From: Pseudoluteimonas sp047602125
GTDB taxonomy: Bacteria > Pseudomonadota > Gammaproteobacteria > Xanthomonadales > Xanthomonadaceae
Reading direction: 5' to 3'
Assembly (NCBI GenBank): GCA_047602125.1
Contig: JASGIB010000001.1
Location: forward strand, 930,001 to 994,000
Length of the DNA: 64,000 nt
In this document: piece by piece, positions 60,872 through 64,000 of the stretch
Layout: every line of letters begins with the position of its first letter
How positions within the stretch are numbered: position 1 is the first letter of the stretch
Translations under genes and position numbers: made by a program
The notes under the pieces: model-generated
Database searches by the model: none
The model's input: the letters and a program-made list of their open reading frames with translations, nothing else
Told to the model about the DNA's origin: nothing

Positions 60872-61627
60872 TCACGCCGAACGCCGGCGCCACAGCCATT
60901 GCAGCGGCCCCGACAGCGCGTACAGTACCGCGGCCGCGAGCAGCACCTTGGGCGGATCCAGCACCAGCGCGATGATCACCGCCAGCGCGACCACGATCGC
61001 GAAGAACGGCACGCGCTCCGCCTTCGGCCCGTCGCCGCTGCCCTTGAAGCTGGTGTAGCGGATGCGGCTGACCATCAGCAGGCCCGCGGCAACCGTGACC
61101 GCGAGCGCGGCGTAACGCAGGTCGATGCCGCGGAAATGCAGGTCGTGCGCGGTCCAGACGAAGCTCGCCATCAGCCCGGCCGCGGCCGGGCTGGCGAGCC
61201 CGACGAACCAGCGCTTGTCCACGGTGCCGACCTGGCTGTTGAAGCGCGCCAGCCGCAGCGCTGCGCAGGCCGCGTACAGGAATGCGGCCAGCCAGCCGAG
61301 CTTGCCGGCGGTGGGGCCGTCGAACTTCAACGCAACCAGCGCCCAGTGGTACATCACCAGCGCCGGCGCCATGCCGAAGCTGACCAGGTCGGCCAGCGAA
61401 TCGTACTGCACGCCGAATTCGCTCTGGGTATTGGTCAGGCGCGCCACGCGGCCGTCGAGGCCATCGAGGATCGCGGCGATGAAGATCGCCACGCAGGCGG
61501 CTTCGAACCGCCCCTGCGAGGCGGCGATGATGGCGAAAAACCCGCCGAACAGGCCTCCTGTGGTGAACAGGTTCGGCAGCAGGTAAATCCCGCGCCGGCG
61601 CGGCTGGATGTCAGGGTTCGGCTCCAT
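60872..61627 (-). CDS. pssA: CDP-diacylglycerol--serine O-phosphatidyltransferase
   Basis: Integral membrane CDP-alcohol phosphotransferase making phosphatidylserine, precursor of phosphatidylethanolamine. The 251-residue protein carries the full DGxxAR-8-GxxxD-xxxD signature: ILDGLDGRVARL followed by FGVQYDSLADLVSFG. It has about six to eight membrane segments (LFTTGGLFGGFFAIIAAS, LGWLAAFLYAACAALRLARF, LAVTVAAGLLMVSRI and others), and GIYLLPNLFTTGGLF is the standard PssA type II start. The start MEPNPDIQPRRRG is chosen; 48 extra upstream residues are unsupported and cross the divergent gene. The HolD-like gene follows 10 bp downstream. Confidence 0.93.
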   Translation of the reverse strand: MEPNPDIQPRRRGIYLLPNLFTTGGLFGGFFAIIAASQGRFEAACVAIFIAAILDGLDGRVARLTNTQSEFGVQYDSLADLVSFGMAPALVMYHWALVALKFDGPTAGKLGWLAAFLYAACAALRLARFNSQVGTVDKRWFVGLASPAAAGLMASFVWTAHDLHFRGIDLRYAALAVTVAAGLLMVSRIRYTSFKGSGDGPKAERVPFFAIVVALAVIIALVLDPPKVLLAAAVLYALSGPLQWLWRRRSA

Positions 61628-61700
61628 CCGTTCAGTGTAGCGGCTTGCGCGCCACCTCCCCCGGTGCTGCAATCGGGGCTCCCGGCCCCGGAGCCTCGCC

Positions 61701-62114
61701 ATGCGCGCCCCGATCCTCGCCCCGATCCTCGTCCTCGTGCTGGCTTCTGCCACGGCGCATGCCGCCGGCATCTACCAATGGAAGGACGCCAAGGGCGTCA
61801 CCCATTACACCGACACGCCGCCTCCCAGCAGCGAATACAAGCAGCGCAACATCTACAACCCCGGAACTGGCCAGCCCACGGCCAAGCCCGCGGAAAACCC
61901 GACCTGCACGACCGCGCGCAACAACCTCGCAGTGCTGAACAGCCAGCAGAACGTGCAGCTCGACAGCGACGGCGACGGCAAGCCGGACAAGACACTCAGC
62001 GACAGCGACCGCGCCAACCAGCTGGCGCTGGCCCAGGCCACCCTCAATATCAGCTGCACAAACAGCGCGCCCGCATCCGTTTCCGCACCGGCACCCGCTT
62101 CCAAGGGCGGATGA
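61701..62114 (+). CDS. DUF4124 domain protein, secreted
   Basis: A 137-residue protein with a signal peptide (MRAPILAPILVLVLASATAHA, cleaved before AGIY when read on) and the DUF4124 core IYQWKDAKGVTHYTDTPPP. The rest is low complexity, with LDSDGDGKPDKTLSDSDRAN, which resembles a calcium-binding thrombospondin-3-like D-rich loop, and two cysteines (PTCTTARNN, NISCTNS). DUF4124 proteins are common in xanthomonad envelopes and of unknown function. It overlaps the next DUF4124 gene by 4 bp. Confidence 0.82.
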   Translation: MRAPILAPILVLVLASATAHAAGIYQWKDAKGVTHYTDTPPPSSEYKQRNIYNPGTGQPTAKPAENPTCTTARNNLAVLNSQQNVQLDSDGDGKPDKTLSDSDRANQLALAQATLNISCTNSAPASVSAPAPASKGG

Positions 62115-62395
62115 AAACGGCCTGGGCGATCGTCGCCGGGCTCGCGCTTGGCGGCGGCGTGGCGTGGTGGCTATCGCGCGACACCCCGGAACAGGCCGAA
62201 GCGAAGCAAAAACGTATCGAACGCGCGGCCGCCAAGCGCGCCGAAGCCGCCCGACCCGTCCTGTATCGCTGGCGCGATGCCGCCGGCACCCTGCACGTCG
62301 GCTCGGAACCGCCGCGCGGCCGGGACGCGAAGCATGTCGAGAAAATCGACCTGGAACCGAAACCGGGCATCGAGGTCCACGGCGACCGCGAATGA
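62111..62395 (+). CDS. Small DUF4124-like membrane-anchored protein
   Basis: A 94-residue protein: an N-terminal membrane segment (MKTAWAIVAGLALGGGVAWW), a charged helix (EQAEAKQKRIERAAAKRAEA) and a compact DUF4124-type core, VLYRWRDAAGTLHVGSEPPR, parallel to YQWKDAKGVTHYTDTPP in the preceding protein. Its start overlaps the previous stop (ATGA), so the two are coupled and probably arose by duplication. Function unknown. Confidence 0.75.
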   Translation: MKTAWAIVAGLALGGGVAWWLSRDTPEQAEAKQKRIERAAAKRAEAARPVLYRWRDAAGTLHVGSEPPRGRDAKHVEKIDLEPKPGIEVHGDRE

Positions 62396-62458
62396 CCTGC
62401 CGGCCACGTCGCGCGCGCATGGCACACTAGCCGGCCCACCCGCGTCCACCGTCGCCGC

Positions 62459-64000
62459 ATGCGCCTGTCCCGCTTTCACCTGCACACCGAGAAGGAAACC
62501 CCCGCCGAGGCGGAGATCGCCAGCCACCAGCTGATGCTGAAGGCCGGCATGCTGCGCAAGCTCGCCGCCGGGCTCTACACCTGGTCGCCGCTGGGCCTGC
62601 GCGTGCTGCGCAAGGTCGAGGCCGTGGTCCGCGAGGAAATGGATCGCGCCGGCGCGATCGAAATGATCATGCCCACGATCCAGCCGAAGGAACTGTGGGA
62701 CGAAACCGGGCGCTGGGCGAAGTTCGGCCCGCAGCTCCTGAAGATCAGGGATCGCAAGGAACAGGAGTTCTGCTACGCGCCGACCGCGGAGGAAGTGGTC
62801 ACCGACTTCGCCCGCCAGGAACTCGCGAGCTACAAGCAGCTGCCGGTCAACTTCTACCAGATCAACACCAAGTTCCGCGACGAGATCCGCCCGCGCTTCG
62901 GGGTGATGCGCGCGCGCGAATTCCTGATGAAGGATGCGTACTCGTTCCATGTCGACGACGATTCGCTCGCCGCCGAATACCGCAACATGTACGACACCTA
63001 CGGCCGCATCTTCACCCGGCTCGGGCTGGAGCACCGCGCGGTGTCCGCCGACACCGGCGCGATCGGCGGCAGCGCCTCGCACGAATTCCAGGTGATCGCC
63101 GATTCGGGCGAGGACACGATCCTGTATTCGGACGGTTCCGACTACGCTGCGAACGTGGAGCTGGCCGAAGCCGTTGCGCCCGGCGCGCGCTCCGGCGCGG
63201 GCGAAACGATGCGCAAGGTCGACACGCCGGTGCAGAAGACCTGCGAGGACGTCGCCACCCTGCTCGGCATTCCGCTCGAACGCACGGTGAAGTCGGTCGC
63301 GGTTATCGGCAAGGATGGCGATGGGAACGATGCCTTCGTGCTCGCGCTGGTGCGCGGCGACCACGTGGTCAACGAGATCAAGCTGGCGAAACTGCCGGGC
63401 ATGGCCGAATACCGCCTCGCCACCGAAGCGGAAATCCTCGAACACCTCGGCAGCGAACCCGGCTTCCTCGGTCCGGTCGAGCCGAAGAAGGCCATTCGCG
63501 TCGTCGCCGACCGCAGCGTCGCGGCGATGCATGATTTCGTGGTCGGCGCGAACGCGGCCGGCTTCCACCTCGCCGGCGTGAACTGGGAACGCGACCTGCC
63601 CGAGGCCGAGGTCGCGGACATCCGCAATGCGGTCGCCGGGGATCCTTCGCCCGACGGCAAGGGCACGCTGCGCACCGCTCGCGGCATCGAGGTCGGCCAC
63701 GTGTTCGCGCTCGGCCGCAAGTATTCCGAAGCGATGGATTGCACCGTGCTCGACGCCAGCGGCAGGAAGGTGCATCCGGCGATGGGCTGCTACGGCATCG
63801 GCGTGTCGCGCATCGTCGCCGCCGCGATCGAGCAAAACCACGACGCCAACGGCATCGCATGGCCCGAACCGATGGCGCCATGGCGCGTGGCGATATGCGT
63901 GATCAACCCGAAGGACGATCCGGCGGTGAACGCCGCCGCGGAATCGCTGTATTCGGAACTGAACGCCGCCGGCATCGAAACCGCGCTCGACGACCGCGGC
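62459..64000 (+). CDS. proS: Prolyl-tRNA synthetase (3' end beyond the window)
   Basis: Class II aminoacyl-tRNA synthetase for tRNA-Pro. The first 514 codons are present and open to the edge of the window. They show MRLSRFHLHTEKETPAEAEI, SHQLMLKAGMLRKLAAGLYT, class II motif 2 (QINTKFRDEIRPRFGVMRAR, EFLMKDAYSFH), the INS editing domain (PVQKTCEDVATLLG, ALVRGDHVVNEIKLAKLPGM) of bacterial-type ProS, and the start of motif 3 (MGCYGIGVSRIVAAAIEQNH). The anticodon-binding domain has just begun (WRVAICVINPKDDPAVNAAA). Confidence 0.97.
   Translation, partial: MRLSRFHLHTEKETPAEAEIASHQLMLKAGMLRKLAAGLYTWSPLGLRVLRKVEAVVREEMDRAGAIEMIMPTIQPKELWDETGRWAKFGPQLLKIRDRKEQEFCYAPTAEEVVTDFARQELASYKQLPVNFYQINTKFRDEIRPRFGVMRAREFLMKDAYSFHVDDDSLAAEYRNMYDTYGRIFTRLGLEHRAVSADTGAIGGSASHEFQVIADSGEDTILYSDGSDYAANVELAEAVAPGARSGAGETMRKVDTPVQKTCEDVATLLGIPLERTVKSVAVIGKDGDGNDAFVLALVRGDHVVNEIKLAKLPGMAEYRLATEAEILEHLGSEPGFLGPVEPKKAIRVVADRSVAAMHDFVVGANAAGFHLAGVNWERDLPEAEVADIRNAVAGDPSPDGKGTLRTARGIEVGHVFALGRKYSEAMDCTVLDASGRKVHPAMGCYGIGVSRIVAAAIEQNHDANGIAWPEPMAPWRVAICVINPKDDPAVNAAAESLYSELNAAGIETALDDRG

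Overview
The window is high-GC, densely packed chromosomal DNA from a gammaproteobacterium of the Xanthomonadaceae (Lysobacter/Luteimonas/Xanthomonas-like). The assignment rests on the type II secretion operon in the Xanthomonas xps order E-F-G-H-I-J-K-L-M-N-D, on lpxC following ftsZ, on a dcw cluster without murD, and on abundant GTAG/GTGG-type REP palindromes. I did not run any database search; all family calls come from reading the translated proteins and motifs. No prophage, plasmid, CRISPR, tRNA or rRNA operon is visible.

Layout. 1-773: start of an M23 peptidase gene (minus) back to back with a DciA-like gene (plus). 913-17744 (minus): the division and cell-wall cluster, transcribed mraZ-rsmH-ftsL-ftsI-murE-murF-mraY-ftsW-murG-murC-ddl-ftsQ-ftsA-ftsZ-lpxC. 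All twelve junctions from mraZ to ftsA overlap. The mraZ promoter carries a TTGACA -35 box, a three-repeat MraZ-type operator and, further upstream, a perfect DnaA box. 18071-22104: a TANGO2/NRDE protein, RNase P RNA, rsmI, lpoA, yraN and a 42-residue membrane protein. 22195-28777 (minus): nrdR, a secreted protein, then the riboflavin genes ribD-(methyltransferase)-ribE-ribBA-ribH followed by nusB and thiL. 28854-32799: glyA, divergent ettA, and pyrF. 32790-45625 (minus): the type II secretion operon, ending in two glycosyltransferase-like genes. 45769-64000: a TPR protein, purL, dsbC, xerD, an RDD protein, lptF/lptG divergent from pepA-holC-valS, the pssA-(HolD-like)-rimI operon, two DUF4124 proteins and the 5' part of proS.

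Most genes are housekeeping, so the unusual signal lies in the interspersed repeats. One family consists of two inverted arms, each a self-complementary hairpin (ATTCCCGC-GAAA-GCGGGAAT), around a short core. Three short copies sit beside rnpB, between ribBA and ribE, and in front of valS. A fourth locus has the same arms around a complete GIY-YIG endonuclease gene with clearly lower GC, and lies between gspE and gspF inside the secretion operon. This looks like a mobile cassette (arms plus nuclease) with non-autonomous short derivatives, and it is the best candidate here for an undescribed system. A second family, GTAG/GTGG REP pairs, appears three times; one copy lies in frame inside murF and adds about 20 residues to an essential enzyme.

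Other points worth checking are a probable divergent HolD (psi) upstream of rimI, a RibBA whose cyclohydrolase half has lost its zinc cysteines, a GspE lacking the usual four cysteines, a lipoprotein-type DsbC, and a methyltransferase coupled into the riboflavin operon.
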